Source: Virgibacillus_F necropolis_A (GTDB taxonomy: Bacteria; Bacillota; Bacilli; Bacillales; Amphibacillaceae). From it: a DNA stretch of 64,000 nucleotides. The stretch is taken from the NCBI RefSeq assembly GCF_044793635.1, contig NZ_CP084992.1:1798001-1862000 (forward strand). Reading direction: 5' to 3'. Shown in pieces: positions 43,129 through 51,539 of this stretch. The notes under the pieces are model-generated. The model was not told the DNA's origin and ran no database searches. It worked only from the letters and a program-made list of their open reading frames with translations. The position numbers and the translations under genes are program-made. The first letter of the stretch is position 1; each line of letters opens with the position of its first letter.

Positions 43129-43322
43129 ATTTATAGTATACCTTATTTTAACTTATTGTTAAACATTTTGCCAACTTTCCATTATCTGAAAGCTGTCTAC
43201 TCGAGTGAATATGGCTCAAGTTCACAACAACTTCTTCAATTATAAAACTTTATTGTCTCCCAATAGTAGGCTTATGTTTCTTCAATATTTTATGATAGAA
43301 TTAGTTGTAATGAAGGAGGATC

Positions 43323-45470
43323 ATGATGATCGCTGAAGCAGAAAAAGTCCTACAAACATATTATGGTTTTCCAGCCTTCCGACCAGGCCAAAAAGAAACC
43401 ATATCAAATATTCTTCAATTAAAAAACACACTAGCTGTTATGCCTACTGGTGGCGGTAAATCAATATGTTACCAAATTCCTGGGTTGACACTCGATGGAG
43501 TCGCGATTATTATTTCGCCCCTGATTTCCTTAATGAAGGACCAGGTAGACGCATTGAACTCGCTTGGTATTGCAGCTACATATATAAACAGTTCCTTATC
43601 AACAACTGAACAACAGCAACGTCTTCGGGATATTGAAGCACGTCGTTATAAATTTGTCTACGTCGCACCAGAACGTTTTGAGTCATCTTTTTTTGTCCAA
43701 TTGGTAAAACGGTTGCCCATCGCTTTAGTGGCGTTTGATGAAGCGCATTGTATTTCTCAATGGGGGCATGATTTTAGACCCAGTTATCGCTCAATTGTAC
43801 CGAATTTGAAAGCTCTGTCGAACATACCCGTATATGTAGCATTGACGGCAACAGCTACAGAGGATGTCATTTCAGATATTCAGACGCTGTTACATGTTGA
43901 GGATGATCATGTCATTAATACCGGTTTTGAACGCGATAACCTTGCTTTCCATATCGTGAAGGGAAAAGACAAACCGAGCTATGTCAGATCCTTTCTTTCC
44001 GAACGAAAAAATGAATCTGGTATTATTTATACGGCAACGCGTAAGCAAGCAGACACCTTATATGATCAATTGACCACAAAAGGATTTTCCGTTGCAAAAT
44101 ATCATGCTGGTATGTCTGAAGATGATCGTAAAAAAGCCCAGGCCGCGTTTATACAAGATGAGATTCAAGTCATGATTGCAACGAATGCTTTTGGAATGGG
44201 CATCGATAAATCCAATGTTAGATATGTCATTCACTATGCAATGCCAATGACAATTGAATCCTACTATCAGGAGGCTGGACGTGCGGGACGAGACGGTGAG
44301 CCAAGTGATTGTATCTTGCTTTTTTCCGCACAGGATATTCAGTTACAAAAGTTCTTAATTGAACAGTCTTTCATGGATGATGATGCAAAGCGGGCAGAAT
44401 ATCGTAAGCTCCAGGCCATGATTAACTATTGTCATACCCATAGCTGTTTAACGTCGTTTATATTGGATTATTTTAATGACACTACTGTTAAAAAAACATG
44501 TGATCGTTGCAGCAATTGTATGCACCGCACAGATCAAACCGACATGACAAAGGAAGCGCAAATGATACTGTCCTGCGTGAAGCGGATGGGTGAACGATTT
44601 GGTGTGAGCATGACTGCAAAGGTCCTTAAAGGATCCAATGATAAAAAAATTAAGGACTTTAAATTAAATTTAATTTCCACGTATGGAATTTTATCCAATT
44701 ATACAGAAAAAGCCTTAACAGAATGGATCCACTTTTTAATCGCAGAAAAAATACTTGCAACCGAAGAAGGCCGCTACCCTACTTTAAAATTGAATCAAGA
44801 ATCAGTTGATGTACTAAAAGGAAAGCGAACCGTTTGGATGTATTCAACCGTTATCCCAACTGGGGAAACCGCAGATTACAAAGAAGATCTGTTTGAAGAA
44901 TTAAGGCAACTGCGTAAACAAATTGCTGATGAAAATGGTGTACCGCCATATGTCTTATTTTCAGATGCGACATTAAAGGATCTTAGTCGTTATTTTCCAG
45001 ATTCAAAAGATGATATGTTAACAATTAAAGGAATTGGCGAGAAAAAGTACGAACAATATGGTGAAGCATTCTTGGAAGTCCTTCAGGCATGGCGTGAAAG
45101 AAATCCGGATGTAAAAATGAAAGTTAGAATTGCTGATAATGCCCCGGCCAAACCTAAGCCGAAAGCAACGTCTGATGAACCTAGTCATCTAGCAAGCTAT
45201 CAAATGTTCCGATCTGGAAAATCAATAAAAGATATTGCTGTCATTCGCGAAATGTCACAGCAAACGGTTGAAGGGCATATTTTCAAAGCTGCGAAAGAAG
45301 GATTTCCACTTGCATGGGAAATCTTTTTCACAGCAGATGAAGAGAGAAAAATCTTGGAAGTACGTAATGAAATCGATGAGCCCAAGTTAAAGCCGTTGAA
45401 GGATTTGCTACCAGAAGGGTACAGTTACACGAAAATCAAAGCTGTTTTAGTGAAAAATGAATATATGTGA
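43323..45470 (+). CDS. recQ: ATP-dependent DNA helicase RecQ
   Basis: A 715-residue superfamily 2 3'-5' helicase for recombination and fork repair. The N-terminal helicase has Walker A MPTGGGKSICYQ near residue 40, FDEAHCISQWGHDFRP (DEAH plus the aromatic-rich loop) and motif VI QEAGRAGRDGEPS. The RecQ-C zinc cluster is seen in CDRCSNC. The HRDC domain lies around residues 525-600 (LRQLRKQIADENGVPP, IKGIGEKKYEQYG). The final ~90 residues are a helix-turn-helix domain (GKSIKDIAVIREMSQQTVEGHIF) seen in long Firmicute RecQ proteins. It starts at tandem ATGs after GAAGGAGG. Confidence 0.94.
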   Translation: MMIAEAEKVLQTYYGFPAFRPGQKETISNILQLKNTLAVMPTGGGKSICYQIPGLTLDGVAIIISPLISLMKDQVDALNSLGIAATYINSSLSTTEQQQRLRDIEARRYKFVYVAPERFESSFFVQLVKRLPIALVAFDEAHCISQWGHDFRPSYRSIVPNLKALSNIPVYVALTATATEDVISDIQTLLHVEDDHVINTGFERDNLAFHIVKGKDKPSYVRSFLSERKNESGIIYTATRKQADTLYDQLTTKGFSVAKYHAGMSEDDRKKAQAAFIQDEIQVMIATNAFGMGIDKSNVRYVIHYAMPMTIESYYQEAGRAGRDGEPSDCILLFSAQDIQLQKFLIEQSFMDDDAKRAEYRKLQAMINYCHTHSCLTSFILDYFNDTTVKKTCDRCSNCMHRTDQTDMTKEAQMILSCVKRMGERFGVSMTAKVLKGSNDKKIKDFKLNLISTYGILSNYTEKALTEWIHFLIAEKILATEEGRYPTLKLNQESVDVLKGKRTVWMYSTVIPTGETADYKEDLFEELRQLRKQIADENGVPPYVLFSDATLKDLSRYFPDSKDDMLTIKGIGEKKYEQYGEAFLEVLQAWRERNPDVKMKVRIADNAPAKPKPKATSDEPSHLASYQMFRSGKSIKDIAVIREMSQQTVEGHIFKAAKEGFPLAWEIFFTADEERKILEVRNEIDEPKLKPLKDLLPEGYSYTKIKAVLVKNEYM

Positions 45471-45477
45471 TAGTGAA

Positions 45478-45508
45478 GATGCACCTCATTAGTTGGGGTG
45501 CATTTTTC
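45478..45508 (+). terminator. recQ terminator
   Basis: ATGCACCTC and GGGGTGCAT arms are followed by TTTTTC, 8 bp after the recQ stop. Confidence 0.85.
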
Positions 45509-45571
45509 AATGGATTGGCGGATATACAGTCTGCCAGCAGCACACAATCCAACGAAAAACTAGTAAGAAAA

Positions 45572-45600
45572 ACCGGGCATAGACCGCCCGGTCCTTTTCT
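45572..45600 (-). terminator. Terminator closing the IS91-like transcription unit
   Basis: On the minus strand ACCGGGC pairs with GCCCGGT and is followed by TTTTCTT. It lies 4 bp after the zinc-ribbon frame, not after the transposase stop, so both share one transcript. It could also contribute to the element's terminal hairpin. Confidence 0.75.
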
Positions 45601-45603
45601 GTG

Positions 45604-45879
45604 CTAGAGAACATCCGTTAGTTTGTATTCCTGGCCATGTATTCCCTTGTAATACTCTGGATACATTTCTCCACCACAATGTTCGCATCTAAACTGAGGC
45701 GGATCCGTTGGATCACCGCCATCCATCAAATCAAAATCTCTAACTACATCATAAGGTATTTTTTCTTCCTCATGACACGTTAAACAAACAAAGTTGATTT
45801 TCGTTTTCTTTTTCGCTAAGTGGTCGTTCCCCTTTTTCTTTTTCCCTTTTTTGCGGTTTTTGGATTGGTGTGTAATAAG
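45604..45879 (-). CDS. Zinc-ribbon frame overlapping the transposase 3' end (no start codon)
   Basis: The frame is open for 91 codons and lies +1 relative to the transposase frame, overlapping its last ~110 bp. Its downstream half encodes a zinc ribbon with FVCLTCHEEE and FRCEHCGGEMYPEYYKG, i.e. two C-x2-C pairs. There is no ATG, GTG or TTG before the first cysteine pair. The overlapping part is very lysine-rich in this frame. It could be expressed by a +1 frameshift or slippage on the A-rich run (CAAAAAAGGGAAAAAG), or it may be a remnant split by a frameshift mutation. Confidence 0.5.
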   Translation of the reverse strand, partial: LITHQSKNRKKGKKKKGNDHLAKKKTKINFVCLTCHEEEKIPYDVVRDFDLMDGGDPTDPPQFRCEHCGGEMYPEYYKGIHGQEYKLTDVL

Positions 45880-47071
45880 CTATCACCCTTTCTAAGTACT
45901 TTCTTGCTTCCTTGGTTAAAGCTACTTTTATTTCTAATTGTCCATTCTCAAGACAGACCTCTCCCTGATACACATAATAATTATTGCAGTGCGGGCATAT
46001 TAGGGGATCTTTTTGTCCACCAGCGATAACACGTTCTCTCCATGTTTGACGGCGTATTGTTTTCCACACTTTTATGATCCAACGCCGCCTTCCTTCTTGC
46101 CACTTACTTAATAGCTTCTTACTTAGACGTTTACTTCTTCTTGAATACATACCATAGTGGCGTATTGTTTTAAATTGGTCATCTGGTATATGACGAATCA
46201 AACGACTGATAAAGGCTTCCACCGTCAGCGTTTCATGCTTTTCTTTCCCATCTGTTTTATCGATGTATTTAAAAGTCACCTGTTGTCCATCATATGCCTC
46301 GATCCGATTGACTCCAATCGCTGGTCGACGAATATAACGGCCAATGTAACGAAGTTGTTCCTTTATTTTCCCCTTCTGTTTCGGCGCATGCACATAGAAG
46401 CCTTCCCCATTTTCGGAAAAAGCCTTTTGCAGTCGTGGTTGTACACGCCTCTTTTCCTGTTTGGTTAAGTTCCTACGGATTAACTTTAATACCACCGTTT
46501 GCCATTGCTTTCGAAGCATTTGGAAAGGGATATAATCATAGTCCTTCCATTTTCCTTTTCTCGTTATCCCTCCCATGGTTACCAACATATGGACATGGGG
46601 ATTAAAATTTACCCTGGAGCCAAATGTGTGTAATCCGGAAATGATACCTGGTGTCACCTTTGCCTTCTTTTGAAAAAAGTTTGTAATTAATTTAGCTGCC
46701 TCATCCATTAGCGGTTTCAAAAGATGACGGTGTAAAAGAAATATTTCCCGTAACCCTTCATCGATTGTAAAAATCATGTGCCGATGATTTACCTGTAAAA
46801 CGTCTTCCGTTAATAATCGGCTCCACTCTTCACTTTCCCCAATAGAACAGGTCGTGCAAAAACGCCCTTTACACCGGAATGCTACTTTATGTACGTCGTT
46901 ACAGCCCTCGCAAACAAAGAGTTTGAATCCATTTTTCATATCTCCACAGCCTTGAAATTTTTCTACCTCCTTCAGAACGACTGGGCGGATTTTTTCTCTG
47001 TGTTTCTTCTTGAATGTTTCCCAATGATTGTAGTTATCAAAAAAGATTCGTTTCAGAATATTTTTCTCCAT
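45770..47071 (-). CDS. IS91-family (HUH) transposase
   Basis: A 433-residue rolling-circle transposase of the IS91 type. The N-terminal zinc-binding domain has CEGC and RCKGRFCTTC. The HUH metal motif is in NPHVHMLVTMGG near residue 180. The tyrosine helix is RYIGRYIRRP near residue 275, and a second CxxC (ICPHCNNYYVYQG) follows near residue 370. The length and motif order match full-size members. The frame ends in a lysine/glutamate-rich tail (EKEKGERPLSEKE) after which another frame carries a zinc ribbon. IS91-like elements move by single-strand transfer without target duplication, so exact borders are not assigned. Confidence 0.9.
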   Translation of the reverse strand: MEKNILKRIFFDNYNHWETFKKKHREKIRPVVLKEVEKFQGCGDMKNGFKLFVCEGCNDVHKVAFRCKGRFCTTCSIGESEEWSRLLTEDVLQVNHRHMIFTIDEGLREIFLLHRHLLKPLMDEAAKLITNFFQKKAKVTPGIISGLHTFGSRVNFNPHVHMLVTMGGITRKGKWKDYDYIPFQMLRKQWQTVVLKLIRRNLTKQEKRRVQPRLQKAFSENGEGFYVHAPKQKGKIKEQLRYIGRYIRRPAIGVNRIEAYDGQQVTFKYIDKTDGKEKHETLTVEAFISRLIRHIPDDQFKTIRHYGMYSRRSKRLSKKLLSKWQEGRRRWIIKVWKTIRRQTWRERVIAGGQKDPLICPHCNNYYVYQGEVCLENGQLEIKVALTKEARKYLERVIAYYTPIQKPQKREKEKGERPLSEKENENQLCLFNVS

Positions 47072-47136
47072 ACATAGAAACTACCACAGTTACCTTTACT
47101 GTAGTAGGGGTTAATTTTATACTTTCTTTCCTTTTA

Positions 47137-47253
47137 AGAAAACGCAAGCGCCTTGGTCAGCCCCGACAAGTTTAAGACGAATCTCTTAGTGATGATTTTT
47201 ATCACAAAGAGATTTGACTTAAAACCTCGAGGGGCTAGGCGCTGGAGCTAGAC
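47137..47253 (+). repeat. Modular hairpin repeat (core type 1)
   Basis: Nearly identical to 9337-9454, including ~25 bp beyond the repeat end. Differences cluster as paired changes near the stem (CTCGAGGGG here, CTTGAGGGG there). It lies between the IS91-like element and the aminopeptidase gene. Confidence 0.85.
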
Positions 47254-47339
47254 AGATTAACGCCAAAGTTTATACTCTTTCTTTCCTTACACAAAAAACA
47301 CCGCTCCCCCAAAAATCAGGAAGCGGCCCTTCAAAAATA

Positions 47340-48578
47340 TTATTTAATTTCAAATGCCCATGTACCGTTACGGAAAACAGCTTCTGTTGTTCCGTCTTGT
47401 AACACACCATCAATATCAAGGTTTTCGGATCCAATCATGAAATCAACATGCGTTAAACTGTCGTTTACACCATGCTTGTCTAGTTCTTCACTATCCATGT
47501 CAGCTCCACCTTCTAAATTGGTTGGATATGCTTTTCCAAGTGCAATATGGCAGGATGCATTTTCATCGAATAATGTGTTATAGAATATCAACCCGGACTG
47601 TGATACAGGTGATTCATGCGGCACCAATGCAACTTCACCTAGACGTCTTGCACCATCGTCTGTATCCAGTAGATGTTTTAATGTGTCCTCGCCTTGCTCT
47701 GCTGTATATTCAACTACTTTTCCATCTTTAAATGTCAACGAGAAATTATCGATTAGACTTCCACCGTAATTTAGTGGCTTCGTGCTTGAAACAGTACCAT
47801 TAACACCATATTTGTGTGGCATAGAAAAAACTTCTTCTGTTGGCATATTCGGATTGAAGGTAATGCCTTTTGCAGAATCAGCAGATCCACCCTTCCATAC
47901 ATGTCCTTCTGGTAGTTCCAACTCTAGGTCAGTTCCTGGAGCTTTATAAATTAACTTCTTATAGTTTTTCTTATTCATTAGCTCGCGTGCTGTTTTTAAT
48001 GTTGCGTTGTGCGCATCCCATGCTGCGATTGGATCTTCCTGGTCAACACGAACAATTTTTACAATGGCATCCCAAAGGCTTTCGATTGCATCATCTTTTG
48101 ATTGGTCTGGAAAAATTTTCTGCGCCCAATCACCTGTTGGAATTGAAATAATTGACCATGTAATCAGGTCATTCATGGTGTATTTGCGGAAATTAGTCAT
48201 CGCCTGTGCAGCAGCTTTATTTGCTTTTGCAACACGTGAGGAATCAATATCCTTTAACAAGTCTGGGTTTGTCGAACGGATCGACAACACTGCTGCACCA
48301 TCTTCTGCATACATGTCATGTAATTTCACTCGCCACTCAGGGAAATCCGCAATTACTTCATCTGGAGCATTTTCATATTTTAATAATGTAAGTTCATCAT
48401 CTACCCAATTAATATGTACATCTTTAGCACCTAATTCATATGCTTTTCGAACTACAATTTTAGTAAAATCTGCTCCTTCAATTGGTGCATTAATCATTAG
48501 TGCTTGATTTTTTTGCAAATTCACACCTGTTTTTAATGCAAGTTCTGCATACTTTTCTTTTGTTTTTTGGTTGGTCAT
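47340..48578 (-). CDS. ampS: Aminopeptidase, M29 family (AmpS/PepS)
   Basis: A 412-residue metalloaminopeptidase of the M29 family, which releases N-terminal residues from peptides with two metal ions. Typical parts are LPEGHVWKGGSADSAKG, MPTEEVFSMPHKYGVNGTV (metal Glu, His) and FDENASCHIALGKAYP with a late HVDFMIGS. The ATG at 48578 follows TACGGAGGG; the upstream open frame is not required. It is a cytoplasmic enzyme, monocistronic, facing the IS91-like element. A short hairpin (CCGCTTCC...) near 47300-47330 may terminate it. Confidence 0.9.
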   Translation of the reverse strand: MTNQKTKEKYAELALKTGVNLQKNQALMINAPIEGADFTKIVVRKAYELGAKDVHINWVDDELTLLKYENAPDEVIADFPEWRVKLHDMYAEDGAAVLSIRSTNPDLLKDIDSSRVAKANKAAAQAMTNFRKYTMNDLITWSIISIPTGDWAQKIFPDQSKDDAIESLWDAIVKIVRVDQEDPIAAWDAHNATLKTARELMNKKNYKKLIYKAPGTDLELELPEGHVWKGGSADSAKGITFNPNMPTEEVFSMPHKYGVNGTVSSTKPLNYGGSLIDNFSLTFKDGKVVEYTAEQGEDTLKHLLDTDDGARRLGEVALVPHESPVSQSGLIFYNTLFDENASCHIALGKAYPTNLEGGADMDSEELDKHGVNDSLTHVDFMIGSENLDIDGVLQDGTTEAVFRNGTWAFEIK

Positions 48579-48846
48579 CCTATTCCCTCCGTAGAAATCA
48601 TATATTTCGTGTACCGTTATTATTTCATAAATCACCTGAAATTACCAAGTAATTAAACAAATTATCCAAAAATACTATTACCAATTTCTTCATATTCCTT
48701 CGTTTTATAATAGGTGCAACTAATTTACGCAATCTAATGAATGTGTTATACTGTCATCAAGTTACTTTTCGTAATTAATAATAAGAAAAATTCTTAATTT
48801 AAATAACGTCAATAATAATATATAAACCATTTAAGAGGTGGTCTAC

Positions 48847-49179
48847 ATGGAAGAGTTATGTCCGCGATTTGAAAATGCTATGCAACTTGTCAGCAAACGC
48901 TGGGTTGGCTTGATTCTATTCGATCTTTTAGAAGGCAAAAAACGTTTTTCTGAAATGGAAGCAGACTTACCTATTAGCGGAAGATTGCTTTCTGATCGAT
49001 TAAAAATGTTGGAACAGGAAGATATTGTTGAACGTAACATTTACTCTGAGTTCCCTGTTCGAATCGAATATTCACTGTCTGTAAAAGGGAAAGCACTAGA
49101 ACCAGTAATTCGTGAAATTCAGCGCTGGGCTGAGGACTGGGTTACGTTAGAAAATCAAACCGAAAAAGAAGTAAAATAA
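48847..49179 (+). CDS. HxlR-family transcriptional regulator
   Basis: A 110-residue winged-helix regulator. The N-terminal MEELCPRFENAMQLVSKRW carries the single cysteine at position 5 followed by the core helices. This matches the YodB/HypR/HxlR group, in which that cysteine senses quinones, diamide or hypochlorite. The recognition region is FSEMEADLPISGRLLSDRLK. The ATG at 48847 follows AAGAGGTGG. The upstream TTACTTTTCGTAA (~48762-48774) is a small palindrome that could be its operator. The target gene may be itself; no oxidoreductase is adjacent. Confidence 0.88.
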   Translation: MEELCPRFENAMQLVSKRWVGLILFDLLEGKKRFSEMEADLPISGRLLSDRLKMLEQEDIVERNIYSEFPVRIEYSLSVKGKALEPVIREIQRWAEDWVTLENQTEKEVK

Positions 49180-49190
49180 ATAATGCGCTG

Positions 49191-49220
49191 AAAGGCTGTT
49201 CAATTTGAATAGCTTTTTTT
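49191..49220 (+). terminator. HxlR gene terminator
   Basis: AGGCTGTTCA and TGAATAGCT arms are followed by seven T residues. Confidence 0.75.
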
Positions 49221-49320
49221 CATGCGCAATTTTCAACTATATCGCGCGGTAACGCTGCTCTTCTCAATTTGACAGCCTACCGCACAATCCCCTTTTATAA
49301 TTAATTTTTCTCCTAATTCG

Positions 49321-50274
49321 TTAAACCCCAAGCTTCTTCCCTAACATAAACTGCATCATGACATTCGCTGCAACCCTACTAGTCATGTTTCGAATATCGA
49401 TGGTTGGATCAATTTCAACAATATCCATAGCCTTAACCTTTGCATGTTGAGCTGCTAAATGCACTCCTGCTAAAAGCTCACGGCTATCCATACCGCCAGG
49501 TCCAATCGCTGGGCACCCCGGTGCAAATGCTTGGTCCAGCACATCCATATCGACAGATAAATAGATAACATCTACCCTGTCAGCAAGCTTTTTCATTTCA
49601 CGTTCTAAAATTACCAGGATCGATTCACGAAACAAATCCTGCATGGTATATACAATAACACCTTGTTCTTTTGCGTAATCATCATATCCTTTGGCATTGG
49701 TAAAATCCCGAATACCAATTTGGATTAAATTTTCACCGCTTAATACACCGTCTTCTATCAAACGTCTGAATGGAGTACCATTTGTAGGTCCGCCATCCTC
49801 CACGTTGCGTAAGTCATGGTGGGCATCAAATTGAATTACCCCGACAGACGAATATTTTTCTGAAAAAGCCTTAATGGATGAGTGGCTGATCGCATGATCA
49901 CCACCAAGCACCATCCAATTTTTTGCAGCATCTGTTTGATAAATATCGTAAAGACCTTCATACAATCTTTGCTGATTACCTATTACATCAGTTGGATCCA
50001 TATAAATGTCTCCGAAGTCTATAATTGATTCGGTAAAATCTACCCCAGTATCTCCTGAAAACGTTGTGTAGCTTTGTAATGCTGATCGAATTGCAGACGG
50101 GGCGAAGGACGCCCCTGAATGACTAATAGATGACTTGGAAAAAGGTGCTCCTGCAATTGCGAACACTGCATTTCCACCATCTTCCCAAGGCACAAGCAGC
50201 TCACGAACTTTTGTTGTGTAACGATCTTTAAAAATTGCTTCCCCAGCAGGTTTAACGTGTCTCAAGTTCGTCAT
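49321..50274 (-). CDS. hutG: Formimidoylglutamase
   Basis: Hydrolyses N-formimidoyl-L-glutamate to glutamate and formamide, the last step of the histidine degradation operon. It is 317 residues of the ureohydrolase fold, with Mn motifs GGDHAISHSS, FDAHHDLR and SVDMDVLDQAFAPGCPAI. The ATG overlaps the hutI stop by four bases (ATGA). Last gene of hutH-U-I-G; no strong terminator was seen in the ~100 bp before the HxlR gene, although GGCTGTC...CGGTAG-type pairing is weak. Confidence 0.93.
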   Translation of the reverse strand: MTNLRHVKPAGEAIFKDRYTTKVRELLVPWEDGGNAVFAIAGAPFSKSSISHSGASFAPSAIRSALQSYTTFSGDTGVDFTESIIDFGDIYMDPTDVIGNQQRLYEGLYDIYQTDAAKNWMVLGGDHAISHSSIKAFSEKYSSVGVIQFDAHHDLRNVEDGGPTNGTPFRRLIEDGVLSGENLIQIGIRDFTNAKGYDDYAKEQGVIVYTMQDLFRESILVILEREMKKLADRVDVIYLSVDMDVLDQAFAPGCPAIGPGGMDSRELLAGVHLAAQHAKVKAMDIVEIDPTIDIRNMTSRVAANVMMQFMLGKKLGV

Positions 50275-51524
50275 CGTATTGCCTGCCTTTCATATAATAC
50301 AGATCCATTTTTCACGACTGTGTTTACATGGTTAACCCCGTAATGATACGGAATGTACATATAATTTGGTGCATCCCATAGAACAATATCTGCTTTTCTA
50401 CCCGTTGCGATTGTTCCTGCTTCTGAGCCACGGCCTATCGCATGTGCCGCATTAACGGTTACAGCATGCCAAATTTCTTCAGGGGAAAGCTTTAATTTTA
50501 GTGCCGCAATCGACATAATAAGCTGTAGGTTTTCAGTTACAGAGCTACCAGGGTTAAAGTCTGTTGAAATCGAAATTGCCGCACCAGCGTCCACCATCTT
50601 GCGTGCAGGTGAATACGTATCTTTTCCAAGATAGAAGCTAGTTCCTGGCAAAATAACCCCTATCGTATCTGATGCTGCTAATTGCTTAATCCCTTCGTCA
50701 GATGCAACAGCTAAATGGTCACCACTAATCGCTCCAACTTCAACAGCCAGCTCTGTTCCGCCTAACGGATCAATTTCATCTGCATGAATTTTAACACCAA
50801 ACCCTTTTTCCTTCGCAGCTAGGAGGTACTTTCTCGATTGTTCTACTGAAAATACACCTGTTTCGGTAAAAATATCCACGAATTCTGCAAGATCCTTATC
50901 CTTAATTTCATCAAACATCTCAGTCATTTCATCCAAAAAAGCATCTGGATTTTCTTTAAATTCCGGTGGGATGGCGTGTGCACCAAGAAAAGTTGAAACA
51001 AGGTCTAATGGATGCTGCTCGCCCGCTTCTTTTGCAACATGAAGCTGTTTAAGTTCTGTTTCTTTATCCAATCCGTACCCACTTTTTGCTTCAACCGTTG
51101 TGATCCCATGCATAGCCATGCGGTCTAAATGGAATAAAGCCTTTTCCAATAAGTCATCATAAGCTGTTTCTTTTGTGGAATTTACCGTTGATAAAATACC
51201 TCCACCTTGTTTCAAAATATCAAGATATGGAACTCCCTGTTGTTTTAACGCCATCTCTTTTTCACGTGAGCCGCCAAAAACTAAATGTGTATGTGGTTCA
51301 ACTAACCCAGGTGTAACCAGCTTACCCTTTGCATCGATGGTACGGACAGCTTGGATGCTAGTAGCCTTCTCGGACGAACCAATCCATTCTACTTTTCCAT
51401 CCCGAACAGCAACTGCCGCATCCTCCATCACGTTAAGGTCCTTCATGTCATTGCCTTTTACAGGGCCTTTTTTATCCATTGTAAGTAATTGTCCAATATT
51501 TGTAATAAGTAAATCTACGTGCAT
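50271..51524 (-). CDS. hutI: Imidazolonepropionase
   Basis: Amidohydrolase-fold enzyme converting 4-imidazolone-5-propionate to formimidoylglutamate. It is 417 residues, with metal ligands in EPHTHLVFGG, VKIHADEIDPLGG and STDFNPGS. A GGAGC ribosome site precedes the ATG, 15 bp after hutU. It ends in a 4-bp overlap with hutG. Confidence 0.94.
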   Translation of the reverse strand: MHVDLLITNIGQLLTMDKKGPVKGNDMKDLNVMEDAAVAVRDGKVEWIGSSEKATSIQAVRTIDAKGKLVTPGLVEPHTHLVFGGSREKEMALKQQGVPYLDILKQGGGILSTVNSTKETAYDDLLEKALFHLDRMAMHGITTVEAKSGYGLDKETELKQLHVAKEAGEQHPLDLVSTFLGAHAIPPEFKENPDAFLDEMTEMFDEIKDKDLAEFVDIFTETGVFSVEQSRKYLLAAKEKGFGVKIHADEIDPLGGTELAVEVGAISGDHLAVASDEGIKQLAASDTIGVILPGTSFYLGKDTYSPARKMVDAGAAISISTDFNPGSSVTENLQLIMSIAALKLKLSPEEIWHAVTVNAAHAIGRGSEAGTIATGRKADIVLWDAPNYMYIPYHYGVNHVNTVVKNGSVLYERQAIR

Positions 51525-51539
51525 GATGTATGCTCCTTT

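Larger units (their letters stand above)
45541..47130 (-). mobile_element. IS91-like element (approximate borders)
   Basis: It contains the HUH transposase and the zinc-ribbon frame. The transposase 5' side has an imperfect hairpin, CTACCACAGT with ACTGTAGTAG (47081-47108), and the 3' side a GC-rich hairpin (45572-45600). Either may be part of the ter/ori ends. A hairpin repeat identical to the one at 9337 begins directly beyond the 5' side. Borders are estimates; comparison with an uninserted locus is needed to set them. Confidence 0.6.

Noticed and set aside
43323..45470. Unusual RecQ fusion
   Set aside because: The extra C-terminal helix-turn-helix domain is a known feature of long Firmicute RecQ proteins, so the architecture is not new.
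48007..48507. Plus-strand frame of 166 codons opposite the M29 aminopeptidase
   Set aside because: It lies wholly within a recognised gene on the other strand and shows no protein family pattern.
48755..48775. Firm HxlR/YodB operator at TTACTTTTCGTAA
   Set aside because: The arms are only 4 bp and the flanking sequence is AT-rich; it is mentioned in the gene entry but not called as a site.
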